A stretch of 64,000 nt of DNA from Silene conica (Eukaryota; Streptophyta; Magnoliopsida; Caryophyllales; Caryophyllaceae). The translations under genes were made by a program, and so were the position numbers. The stretch spans positions 53,049,579 through 53,113,578 of the forward strand of contig CM055313.2 in the NCBI GenBank assembly GCA_029255685.2, in the 5' to 3' direction. The notes beneath the pieces were generated by a model. It saw only the letters and a program-made list of their open reading frames with translations, searched no databases and was not told the origin of the DNA. Each line of letters opens with the position of its first letter. The first letter of the stretch is position 1. Of this stretch, positions 35,031 through 44,978 are shown in pieces.

Positions 35031-35938
35031 TCTTTTTTTTTTATGAAAGGTAAGTATTATATATCAAAACCAAAGTCAAATTTACAAGTATATTCTATAT
35101 CAGGTACAAGTATCTACGCTATAGTTAACCTTGTGATAAACTACTTTAAAGAAAAACGCATCGTCTAAAAATGCAACACCTATATGCTCAAAACATGAAA
35201 ATCCCAGTAGCAACACAACAGCTGCTACTCACGAGTTCCTTCAAATCCTGCGTTGTGCTCGATTTCAGTATCATGGCTAACTCTGCCCATCAACCAAAAC
35301 CCAGCCCTATCCCTGCATCACACAGATAAGAGTAGGGCAGAACTCCCTGCACTACCTACTGCATGCACTGCCATACACTAATGTGCAATCCAAAACAGAC
35401 CTGCACATCAGCTTACTGCCCACTAAGCTCGGCCTTGTGAACACGTCTGCTACTCTTTTGTTATTCTACTATCAGCCCCTTTTGCCATATCAGTAGCATT
35501 CAGATGCTACACTGCCCTGCACAAGTCCTGCTGCTGACCATTCCAGCAGCATCAGATGCCTGCTACACGGTACCTAAACTTACTGCCACACCTTGACCCC
35601 ACAGCGCCCAACATAATCCAATCTAAGCTTGATTTATCATTCCTGCGCATTACCACAAATGCATTCATTTACGGCATTTGTACAAGATTGTTAACCCTGC
35701 ACCAGCCCAAACTCTTTCATAAACACAACCACAACAGCAGTTCCTGAGCAATCAGAAGCTACTACTCTTCTGCCTGCATCTACAGACCAGACACGCTACC
35801 ACGTGCAGACCTGCTACTCCTACAAACTGCCCACGCCTACCAGAAACAATCTGCTGCATAAAACAATTCCCTGCCGCTCAAAAAAAAATAACAGACCGGC
35901 ACCCCCCAGCCTACTCTGCCCACTCCCTGCCACACAAG
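35031..35938 (-). mobile_element. LINE-type retroposon insertion, 5'-truncated
   Basis: A 9-bp duplication AACACATTT (35022-35030 and 35939-35947) flanks about 908 bp. On the minus strand the insert ends in TTTTGATATATAATACTTACC then TTTCAT and an A-run, closely like the tail of the LINE remnant at 603-908. The rest is rich in CTGCTAC/GTAGCAG words with no clear reverse transcriptase text, so the insert is mostly 3' sequence or a LINE-driven passenger. Confidence 0.68.
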
Positions 35939-35947
35939 AACACATTT

Positions 35948-36885
35948 ACAAACAAAACCTTAGGGAGAGTGTTAAAAGGAAAAGGTGGATAAATACCCTC
36001 TAAATATTATATTAGTATAAGAGCTGAAACTTAAAGGTTAACCTATTAGGTTATTAGCATATAAAATAACACTCAAAATGAAATTTTCCCTAAGGATATT
36101 AAGTTATTAACCTATTGACCTAACAGGCCTAATCCTCCTAATAGACTATAATTCTACATATTCTTAAATCCTTACCAAAGAAAAAAATAGGACAATAAAA
36201 GTGATTAACAAACAAGAAGCTAGTACTCGTTGCTTTATCCCGTATTTTCTTCTTCTAAAATTTTTGTCACAATTAGTATCCATTTTCTAAATGTAGTAAA
36301 AATAAGTTGTAAGTTTTGAATATTACGTATTATTCATAAATAATTGATGCTTCTTGCGAGATCAGGTGCATATGCATTGATCTGACAGCCAAATAAAAGA
36401 CCGTCAAATCAGCTGATGTACATAACTACATACCATAAAACTGTGATTACACACGCCAATAAAATTTCCTAACTTGGTTTATGGCATAGATCCCGATTCA
36501 ACTAAAATACTGCTTTTATAAAAAAGGAAGATTATTACAAGCATAAGTTAGGGCATGCGCGAAATTAAAGGGTGAACAAAGACTAACGAATAGAAAAGTG
36601 CAGACAGTTTAGTTTCCGTATTTGTTGAGATAAACAAACTCAATGATCGTGGCTTCTAAATTGCTTTAGACGAGAAATAAATGAGACCGTGAGAGACCTT
36701 ACAGCTTGTTGTCGTCAATTTCTTTGAGCGAAACTGCTTTTATGAGACACTTTGAGTTTGTTTTCTTGATAGATGAATGAGAATCGTGTTCACCGAATAT
36801 AGCATTTTCAAAATCCATGCATATTGATATCCTAAATATTTGATTTGAACTAAATTAGGGTTTGAATTTGATTAATTTTGGAGAA
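35948..36885. other. Non-coding stretch, possible 5' region of the V-ATPase exon
   Basis: AT-rich with no gene seen. The last 40 bases before 36886 (TTAGGGTTTGAATTTGATT) look like a plant 5' untranslated leader. Confidence 0.45.
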
Positions 36886-36978
36886 ATGGAGGCGAGAAAT
36901 TGTTGGCCAACAATGGATCTGATGAGATCAGAAGAAATGCAGTTAGTACAGTTGATTATACCAATTGAATCTGCTCAT
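36886..36978 (+). pseudogene. V-type H+-ATPase subunit a, first exon only
   Basis: ATG at 36886 opens 31 codons: [18 protein letters not shown] then [13 protein letters not shown]. This is the start of the plant VHA-a subunit (100 kDa membrane subunit of the vacuolar proton pump), where M-D-L-M-R-S-E and V-Q-L-I-I-P-x-E-S-A-H are hallmark residues. It ends at a GT directly after SAH, which is where I expect the first intron in the family. No second exon (VSYLGDLG) follows; element D starts 310 bp downstream. The exon is undamaged, unlike its neighbours. It is on the plus strand, opposite to most fragments here. A further open stretch at about 37008-37110 ([20 protein letters not shown]) is unidentified. 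Confidence 0.82.
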
Positions 36979-38707
36979 GTACAATTTCTTAATATGAACA
37001 GTAGATCAGTGTGCCTAATGCACCTATGGTGTCACAAGGCATTTTGGCTAGTGCATACGCCTTGAGCTTAAGCTCACACAAGTCACAAGAGTCGCATGCT
37101 CAAAGTACCATGGTTTACCGCATAATCATTTTCATAAAAATGCTACATTTTGAACTAAAATCAGTTGGGATTGGGGGTAATCTAGCAAGGACTCTAGGAT
37201 GTCTAGCAATCTCTACCTGATAAAGTTGGGGAAATGAACTAAACAATGAGTTTCCGCAGAAACATCACTCGCAAACTTGAGCTGGTATTGTAATACCTCA
37301 AAAATCTAGACTCGATAATTAAATTTTATTTGTTTGTGTCGATAGTTAAGTCTATTTGTTAAGTAATGAATCAAGTTATGTGATTAGGTTGTTATGAGGG
37401 TTCGAACCCTAGACCTCTAGCTCTATGATTATGTCGTGGTGGGGATCGATCCCTAGACCTTGTGCGCGTGGCTTGGGCCTCGTAGTGCGTGCCACAACCC
37501 CAAGCCCACGGCTGTTTTGAGAACAACTCCACAAAACCCTACTAGGAGACCATACTACCGTCACCTTTTAACACCTTCCATAAACCCTAAACTTACCCTA
37601 ATACTCATTCCAACACCCCATACCCACAGCCGTCACAACATAGATTAGAGAGGCAGTAATCACGGTGACGCTAAGGCGGGCTTAAGGTGGTCGAAACGTC
37701 GGAGATATAGGTATGCTAAACACACGTTAACACTATTCTGTTTTCTTTTCGTGTCTGTTTCTTCTTCTGTAAGTTTGGGTCGTGTTTTGTGGTTTTTATG
37801 TTTAATTCTTTCGAGTAAGTTAATCAAGGGGGGTGGGTGTCGTGTTTAGGGTTTGTCGTGGTTGTGTCAGCCGCCGTACTGTGCCAGGGAAGGCGGTTTT
37901 GTGGTGTTAGTCATGGGGTTCCTCTGTTCGTGTTAAACCCGAGTCTGACCAACGACCTTTCTATCAAATTCGGCAGTCCTTCTCTTGTGGGTCTTTGAGG
38001 TGGTTTTGATAAGGGAACAAGTGGTGGTCAGGGAAGGGTTATGGCGGTTGGCAGGGTGGTCCTAGGTGGCGTAAACAAGGTCGATTAGGATGGTTCGTTT
38101 GTCGTTTCGTTCTGGGCTCTTTACTTGGTTTCTGGTCTGGTTGTTTGGGGGTGGCACCACCGCTGACTCGAGGGAGGTCGATGCGGTGGTACCACCATGT
38201 TTAAGGTGTCTGGTGGCAGGATGGTGTTTGGGTAGCTGTCACGGTGTTGTTAAGGGGCGTACAGGGTTGTCGATTGGAGTCTGTTTCAGGGGAGTTTTGG
38301 AACGATAAGCGCAGGTCAAGCCTGAGTTTAGAGGCCTGGTCTGACTCGCCGGCGGACGACGACGGGGTTCATGGTGTCGTAGGGGTGGAGCGTTTCCAGT
38401 GGTGTCAGGATGTGGTGGTGGTTGGTGTTCGAAGGGGCTGTGGTTGGTGGTGCGAGGGGCTGAAGTCACGGGTCATGTATTCGGGTGTTGGGGCTGTTTT
38501 GCGATATTTTTATTACTATTATTATTTTGTTATTATTATTATTATTATTATTACTTATTATTACTACTTATTATTATTTATCATTATTATCTATTTTATT
38601 AAGGGGAGTGTTGTTAATTTTATTAGTGTTGTAATTAATACTATATTATCTCGTTATGGTTCTGGGTCGTACCTTTTTAAAGATGCGAGTCGGGAAATTA
38701 TTAAGTC

Positions 38708-38710
<3 letters not shown>

Positions 38711-38788
<78 letters not shown>
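38711..38788. repeat. (AT)n microsatellite in the 5' LTR, about 78 bp
   Basis: The matching site in the 3' LTR (46394-46413) has only about 20 bp of AT. The two LTRs were identical at insertion, so the tract has expanded or contracted since. Confidence 0.95.
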
Positions 38789-38791
<3 letters not shown>

Positions 38792-39130
38792 ATTATATTT
38801 GGAAAGTTTCTATAATTGCAAAGTTTCTATTTTTGGAAACTTTCCACTTAGGGAAGGTTTCTATTTATAGTAGGTGTGGTTGTCAAGGGGGTTCGGGAAG
38901 ATTATTAATTCGTTACGTATACATGTTTAGGTAGCGAGTTTCGCGTGGAACATTTCTAAACAAGCCTTGGATTTATCTGCATTTCCTGCTATTTCAGGTA
39001 GGGGAAATACTTGTATTTAAAGATGGGTAATTTGATGTTATTGGTGTTAACCATGTTTGTTTTATAATATCATATGATCATTATATTGTGCTATTTATTT
39101 ATATCATTCTGAGATACGCTACGAGGTAAT

Positions 39131-39269
39131 GAGATAATGGGTCTTGTGATTGGTGCGGAGATAATGGGTCTTGTGATTGGTGCGGAGATGATGGGTCTTG
39201 TGATCGGTGCGGAGTTAATGGGTCTTGTGATTGGTGTGGAGAATAATGGGTCTTGTGATTCGGAGCGGA
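39131..39269 (+). repeat. Five tandem 27-bp units in the 5' LTR
   Basis: Unit GAGATAATGGGTCTTGTGAT then TGGTGCG, five times with small changes; the last unit is 29 bp. The same array is at 46756-46894 in the 3' LTR, so it predates insertion. Confidence 0.92.
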
Positions 39270-39674
39270 GATGATCGACCTTCTATTTATAGTAATGTGG
39301 TTTTTATAGTTTTCCTCTACTCAACCTCGTGGTTGACCCTGTGTATTCGTGATCACCTGTGATGAACCAATTTATTGGGTAGCAGATTGACAGGTGCTGA
39401 GACTATGGGAGCAAAAGGAAGGGAGAAGCTTGGATCCGGACCTGCCTAGAGTCTAGATCACCATAGTAGTTGTCTTATGACTTGTACTTTTGTTTTCACC
39501 AAGACAGTTTTATATTTCAGTTGTATGAACTCGGTCTTTGAGATAACTTTATATATTTAAAGTACTGTTTTTCTTTCCTTTGTATCTACTGCCTCGGGAA
39601 ACTGAGATGGTAACACCCTTATTTATCTGGGGAGTCCTAGTACAGGCCCTTAAATAAATGGAGGTGTTACAAAG

Positions 39675-39686
39675 TGGTATCAGAGC
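39675..39686 (+). promoter_or_regulatory. Element D primer binding site
   Basis: TGGTATCAGAGC, three bases after the 5' LTR; matches the 3' end of initiator tRNA-Met. Confidence 0.93.
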
Positions 39687-40223
39687 GAACGATCCTCAGG
39701 CCTAACCTAATGAACCCAATGAATGTAGGAAAGTCTAAATAAAATGAACCCCGGGATAGGACTGTTAGGAGCACACTAAAGGAAAAGTATGAGTCTGGGG
39801 CCCCCTCACACCGAACCATTGGCCCTCTCAGTTTTACCCGGGAACCCATAGTGCATATACGAGAGAAAAAGGGTAGATTAGGAGGTGGTGGAAGTGATAG
39901 CATACTGTGATAAGTATGTTATGAGAACTCTTAGTATATGTGACTGTTTGGAAAAGCCGGGAGGGGCATGTGCATGAAAGAATTTTTATTGTTTGAATAA
40001 AGAGGTGTATATTAATATGAATATGTGAAGTGATTTGAAGTATGTCAGTAATTCTTCTCTCATCATGTCTAGTGATATGCGGTTTTGTGATCCCAAGCCA
40101 TGTTACAGTTATATGTTATTGAATCTGATAGTTAATGATAGACTTTATTGTTTAGGGATTTTAGCCCTAACCCAAATGGGTGCCCACATGCGTCGGGACT
40201 CATTTCTTTTCTTGTGTTATAGT

Positions 40224-41252
40224 ATGTCTCCGCGAAGGGACAATGTCGCTAACATCACACAAGAAGAATTGGACCGTTTGATAGCTGAAAATGAGGCCCT
40301 AAAGGCCAAACGCATGGACTCCACAAAAATGAGCACAATCATCGCGAGGCATCACCCTACCCAATTCACTGGGGAGGGGGAACCTCATCTGCTGGGAGCT
40401 TGGTGCCGGGAATTCAGTAACCTATTCGAGTTGGTGGATTGCCCTGAAGAATTGAGGGTTGACCAAGCAACCCACTATCTGAGGGGTATGGCTGGAGACT
40501 GGTGGACCTGGAACAAGGGAGAGATCCGAGAGGCAGCTCGAGAGGATGGGACCGAGTTTGTTGCTTGGATCGCATTCAAAAAGATCTTGTATGAGGTGTT
40601 TCTACCAGAATTCCAGAAAAGCAAGCTAAGGGAGGAGTTTGATACATTCAGGATGACGGAAGACATGACAGTAGAGGCTTACTATAGGAAATTTATCCAA
40701 CTGGTGAGCTATGTAGGGGACATGGGATTTGATGATGCCATGCTAGCAATGAAGTTTGAGAGGGGGTTATCAATCACCATCAAGAAGAGACTGATTGCAG
40801 CTCCGCCCACCACAGTCCGGGGCATCTACTTAAGGGCTGGGGCGGCGGAGAGGCTTTCAGAGATGATCAAAGAGGACAAGAAGTCCAAGTGTGAGAAGAG
40901 GAAGGCTGAAGCGGTAACTGAGAGTTCAGGGTCGAAAAAGCAAAGCACTAACAAGTTCAGTGGGTATTTCAGTAACAGTGCCTCAGGAGGTGTGAGGAAC
41001 CAAAGTGGGGGCAACTTCAGGAATGGGGGTTCTGGCAGTGGTTCAGTGGGAATAGTCTGTTTCGGCTGTGGAAAGACGGGGCACAAGCAGGCAGTATGTC
41101 GCTCTTCTAGAGGGAATCAGTCCGGGGGTTATTGCACGCCTACATCCGGATATCAGGGATCCCGCACTCAGTCATATGGTAGCAGTGGCTATCGCACACC
41201 CACGACAAACTATGGTGGGGGTGCGAAATCTGGAGGGAGCAGCAATTATTAA
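40224..41252 (+). CDS. gag: Element D Gag (Gypsy type)
   Basis: From the ATG at 40224 (MSPRRDNVANITQEEL) 342 codons are open to TAA at 41250. The frame is also open upstream to about 40035, but the chosen start puts a short helix before the capsid domain, as usual in Tekay elements. Residues about 43-215 are the Retrotrans_gag domain (ARHHPTQFTGEG, HYLRGMAGDWW, EFDTFRMTEDMTVEAYYRKF). A Ser/Gly/Asn-rich linker precedes the CCHC zinc knuckle CFGCGKTGHKQAVC at 279-292. The TAA falls inside the following low-complexity linker, in frame with the protease 50 codons downstream. In an active copy this would be one Gag-Pol frame, so the stop is a mutation (a CAA-type codon is the likely ancestor). Confidence 0.9.
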   Translation: MSPRRDNVANITQEELDRLIAENEALKAKRMDSTKMSTIIARHHPTQFTGEGEPHLLGAWCREFSNLFELVDCPEELRVDQATHYLRGMAGDWWTWNKGEIREAAREDGTEFVAWIAFKKILYEVFLPEFQKSKLREEFDTFRMTEDMTVEAYYRKFIQLVSYVGDMGFDDAMLAMKFERGLSITIKKRLIAAPPTTVRGIYLRAGAAERLSEMIKEDKKSKCEKRKAEAVTESSGSKKQSTNKFSGYFSNSASGGVRNQSGGNFRNGGSGSGSVGIVCFGCGKTGHKQAVCRSSRGNQSGGYCTPTSGYQGSRTQSYGSSGYRTPTTNYGGGAKSGGSSNY

Positions 41253-44200
41253 AAGAACTATAACAACTATCAGAACCGCTCGTACCAGAATCAATACCAT
41301 GGGAATGGAAGCAATCAGAAGACTGGAGCAGAAGGGAACCAGCAGGCTGGGACATCTAGTGCCAGTCAGAGTGGGGTCAAATCCAGTGGCAAGCTCTTTG
41401 CCATGGGAAAGCAGGCAGCTAAGGAAGATGCTCATGTGGTAACCGGTACTTTTCTTGTAAACTCTAGACCTACTTTCGTACTTTTCGATTCCGGTGCGAC
41501 CCATTCTTTTGTGTCTAGAGAACATGTTGGGGTTTTGGGGCTTGAGAGGTTTGAGTGGGTCGCGGAATCCGTGACCATACCTTCAGGGGAGTCAATCACC
41601 TGTAATAGAGTTTATCGAAGTGTACCCATCAAAATCGGGGAAGCAATTTTCTATTGTGACCTCATAGAGTTTCCGCTAGGGGGTTTTGAAGTAATCCTAG
41701 GGATGGACTGGCTGGGGAAGTATAGGGCTTTATCGACTGTCATCAAAAGAAGATTTCCTTGGCGGGACCTAAAGGAGTGAGGGTGTCTTACAAGGGATAT
41801 CGGGTCAAACCAAAAATCAAGTTCATTTCCGTTAATACTCTTAAGTCTGGCTTAAGGAAGGGAGAGAGTCTGATTTTATGCCAAATGTGGAATTGTGAGG
41901 CAGAGACTCCTAAGACTAGTGAGATACCTGTGGTGCGGGAATTTGAGGGAGTATTCAGGATGACGTTCCTGGATTACCGCCAAGGAGGGAAGTGGAATTT
42001 TCCATTGACCTAAAACCAGGGGCGGGGCCAATCTCTAAATCACCGTACCGTATAGAACCAAAGGAGATGGAGGAATTGAAGAAGCAGTTGGATGAGTTAG
42101 CTGAGAAAGGATTCATTCGACCCAATGTGTCACCCTGGGGAGCACCTGTACTATTTGTGAAGAAGAAGGATGGGAGTTTGAGACTTTGTGTTGACTACCG
42201 AGAGCTGAATAATGTGACCATCAAGAACCGTTATCCTCTGCCAAGAATTAACGACTTGTTCGATCAGTTAGGTGGAGCTGGAGTTTTCTCCAAGATTGAT
42301 TTGAGATCCGGATACCACCAGTTGAGAATAAAAGATGAAGATATTCCCAAGACCGCTTTCAGGACGAGGTATGGCCACTACGAATTTGTGGTTATGCCAT
42401 TTGGGTTGACTAACGCTCCAGCCGTGTTTATGGATTTGATGAACCGAGTCTTTAGCCCGTATCTGGATAAGTTCGTGGTGGTATTTATCGATGATATCTT
42501 AGTATATTCCAAGAATGCAGAAGAACACGAGGATCATCTGAGGAGAGTACTTCAGACCTTGGAGGAGCATAAGCTCAATGCTAAGTTGAGCAAATGTGAG
42601 TTCTGGTTGGAGAAAATTGCATTTCTGGGGCATGTAATTTCCAAGGAGGGGGTATCTGTCGACCCTAGTAAGATCGAGGCTGTGACTAAATAGCAAAGTC
42701 CGAAGAATGTGAGTGCGATTCGAAGCTTCCTGGGATTGGCTGGATATTATCAGAGATTCGTCAAAGATTTTTCAAAGTTGGCAAAGCCGTTGACATCGTT
42801 GATGAGGAAGGAGAACCGTTTCATCTGGGATGATAGTTGTGAGAAGGCATTCCTGACCCTTAAGGAACGTCTGACAACCGCTCCTATCCTTGTTTTGCCA
42901 GTTGGGAGTGATAATTTCGAAGTTTATACTGACGCTTCGAAGCATGGGTTGGGTTGTGTGCTAATGCAGAATGGGAGAGTGGTAGTATATGCTTCTCGCC
43001 AGTTGAAGACCTACGAAGAGAATTATCCGACTCATGATCTGGAATTGGGCGCAGTCGTATTTGCACTTAAATTGTGGCGCCATTATCTTTATGGAGCCAC
43101 TTTTAAGGTGTTTTCTGATCATAAGAGTCTGAAGTATATCTACACCCAGAGAGAGTTGAACATGAGACAGATGAGGTGGATAGAGTTGATTGGAGACTAT
43201 GATATGCAGATTGTCTACCACGAGGGCAAGGCGAATGTGGTAGCTGACGCCCTAAGTAGGAAAGCTGTTCATGCTTTGAGTTGTGCCAGGTCGAGAGTGA
43301 GGTTGCATGGTGAACTAAGGGAGATGGGAATTTTCATGATCCGGAAAGGGGATGCTCTTAGTGACTTGACAGTGGAGCCTGAGTTGTATGGTGAGATTCG
43401 GGAGTTGCAAAGTACTGATGCGAGAATCCAGAAGTGGCGCAGGATGGTGGAGAGTGAGGATGGAGAAACTGCATCCAAGTTCAGTATTCATACCGACGGT
43501 AGTTTGAGGTTCAGTGGGCGATAATGTGTTCCGGATGTAGAGGAGCTAAAGAAGAAGATCCTGATTGAAGCCCATGCTACTCCATATTCCGTTCACCCAG
43601 GGGGTGATAAGCTGTATAAAGACCTTAAGAAGACGTTCTGGTGGCCTAACATGAAGAAGGAAGTCGCTGAGTTTGTTTCCAGGTGCTTGACATGTCAGAG
43701 AGTGAAAGGGGAGCATAAGAGACCTCAGGGGAAAGTTCAACCTTTGGATGTGCCAGAGTGGAAGTGGGAGAACATTTCGATGGATTTTATCGTGGGGTTG
43801 CCTCGGACTCAGAGGGGCAACAACATGATTTGGGTGATTGTGGATCGTTTGACTAAGTCTGCTCACTTTATTCCGATGAAAGATACCTGGAGTAAAGCTG
43901 AGTTGGCTAAGTCATATGTGCAGAATGTGGTCAAATTGCATGGTGTACCCAAGGACATTGTTTTCGATCGAGACTCGAGGTTCATATCTAGATTTTGGCA
44001 GGAGTTGCAGGCAGCTTTGGGTACCCAATTGAAGATGAGTACTGCTTTTCATCCAGCTACTGACGGTCAGACTGAGAGAACGATTCAGACCCTAGAGGAT
44101 ATGTTGCGAGCATGTGTACTCGAGTTCGGAGGATCTTGGGAGGATTGATAGAGTTTTCTTATAACAACAGCTATCATGCCAGTATAGGGATAGCCCCTTT

Positions 44201-44810
44201 TGAGGCTTTGTACGGGAGGAAGTGTCAGAGCCCTGTATGTTGGGATGATCAAGCCGATGTTGTAGCTTTAGGGCCAGACATGATCCAGGAGATGGTGGAA
44301 CAGGTTCAGATTATTCGACAGAAAATGAAGGCCGCCCAGGATAGACAGAAGAGCTACGCAGATCTGAAGAGGAGCGATATCTCGTTTGATGTAGGAGAGA
44401 AGGTGTTGCTGAAAGTGTCTCCAATGAAGGGTGTGATGAGGTTTGGGAAGCGTGGGAAGCTGAGCCAGAAGTTTATTGGACCATTTGAGATCTTGGACAG
44501 AGTTGGAGAGGTGGCATACCGTTTAGCTTTACCTCCAGCCCTATCCAAGGTCCATAATGTGTTTCATGTGTCACAGTTGAGGAAGTATGTAAGTGATCCA
44601 TCGCATGTTCTACAACACGAGGTGATTGAGGTCGATGAGCAGTTGGCATACGTTGAGACACCGAAAGAGATTCTGGACAGGAAGGTACGTCAGACTCGCA
44701 ATGGAGAGACGACCTTGGTGAAAGTCCTGTGGACCAATCATAATCAGGAAGAGGCTACATGGGAGCCTGAGGCGTCCATGAGAGAGCGTTATCCGTATCT
44801 GTTCGATTGA
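41253..44810 (+). pseudogene. pol: Element D Pol: protease, RT, RNase H, integrase, chromodomain (broken)
   Basis: Protease at about 41430-41740 has FDSGATHSFVS and ILGMDWL. Reverse transcriptase at 41992-42690 has [44 protein letters not shown] and FIDDILVYS. RNase H at about 42850-43260 has [15 protein letters not shown] and ADALSRK. Integrase at about 43560-44145 has an H-H-C-C zinc finger (RCLTCQRVKGEH), MDFIVGLP, FDRDSRF and GQTERTIQTLED, the D-D-E residues. The C-terminal part at 44155-44810 ends in a chromodomain-like tail (VKVLWTNHNQEEATWEPEAS). Damage: frameshifts near 41740, 41955 and 44140, and stops TAG at 42691 and TAA at 43522. Both stops stand where Trp is expected. Not functional. 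Confidence 0.93.
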
Positions 44811-44963
44811 GGTAAGTTACGCGGACGTAACTTTTCTTTAAGGGGGATGGAATGTAACTTTCTGTGATTTAAGTAAAGTTTTTGTGATATTTCGTGTTCC
44901 AAGTTCGTTTGAGTTGGTTGTTTTGTCACCTAAGTGAGGACGAACTTCGGGACGAAGTTCACT

Positions 44964-44978
44964 TTAAGGGGGGGAGAC
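44964..44978 (+). promoter_or_regulatory. Element D polypurine tract
   Basis: TTAAGGGGGGGAGAC directly before the 3' LTR. Confidence 0.85.

Larger units (their letters stand above)
37289..39671 (+). repeat. Element D, 5' LTR
   Basis: 2383 bp. Holds an (AT)n tract at 38711-38788, an ATT-rich tract at about 38510-38600 and five 27-bp repeats at 39131-39269. Long frames here (e.g. 38244-38870) run through these repeats and are not genes. Confidence 0.94.

Noticed and set aside
38244..38870. 208-codon frames in both LTRs of element D (also 45933-46559)
   Set aside because: They run through ATT and AT tracts and GT-rich LTR sequence. Their C-terminal ends differ between the two LTRs because of repeat length, and no motif is present.
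40224..44810. Idea that element D must have been moved in trans because its pol is broken while its LTRs are similar
   Set aside because: At roughly one to two per cent LTR divergence, several stops and indels in 4 kb of pol can arise after insertion. The data do not require trans-mobilisation.
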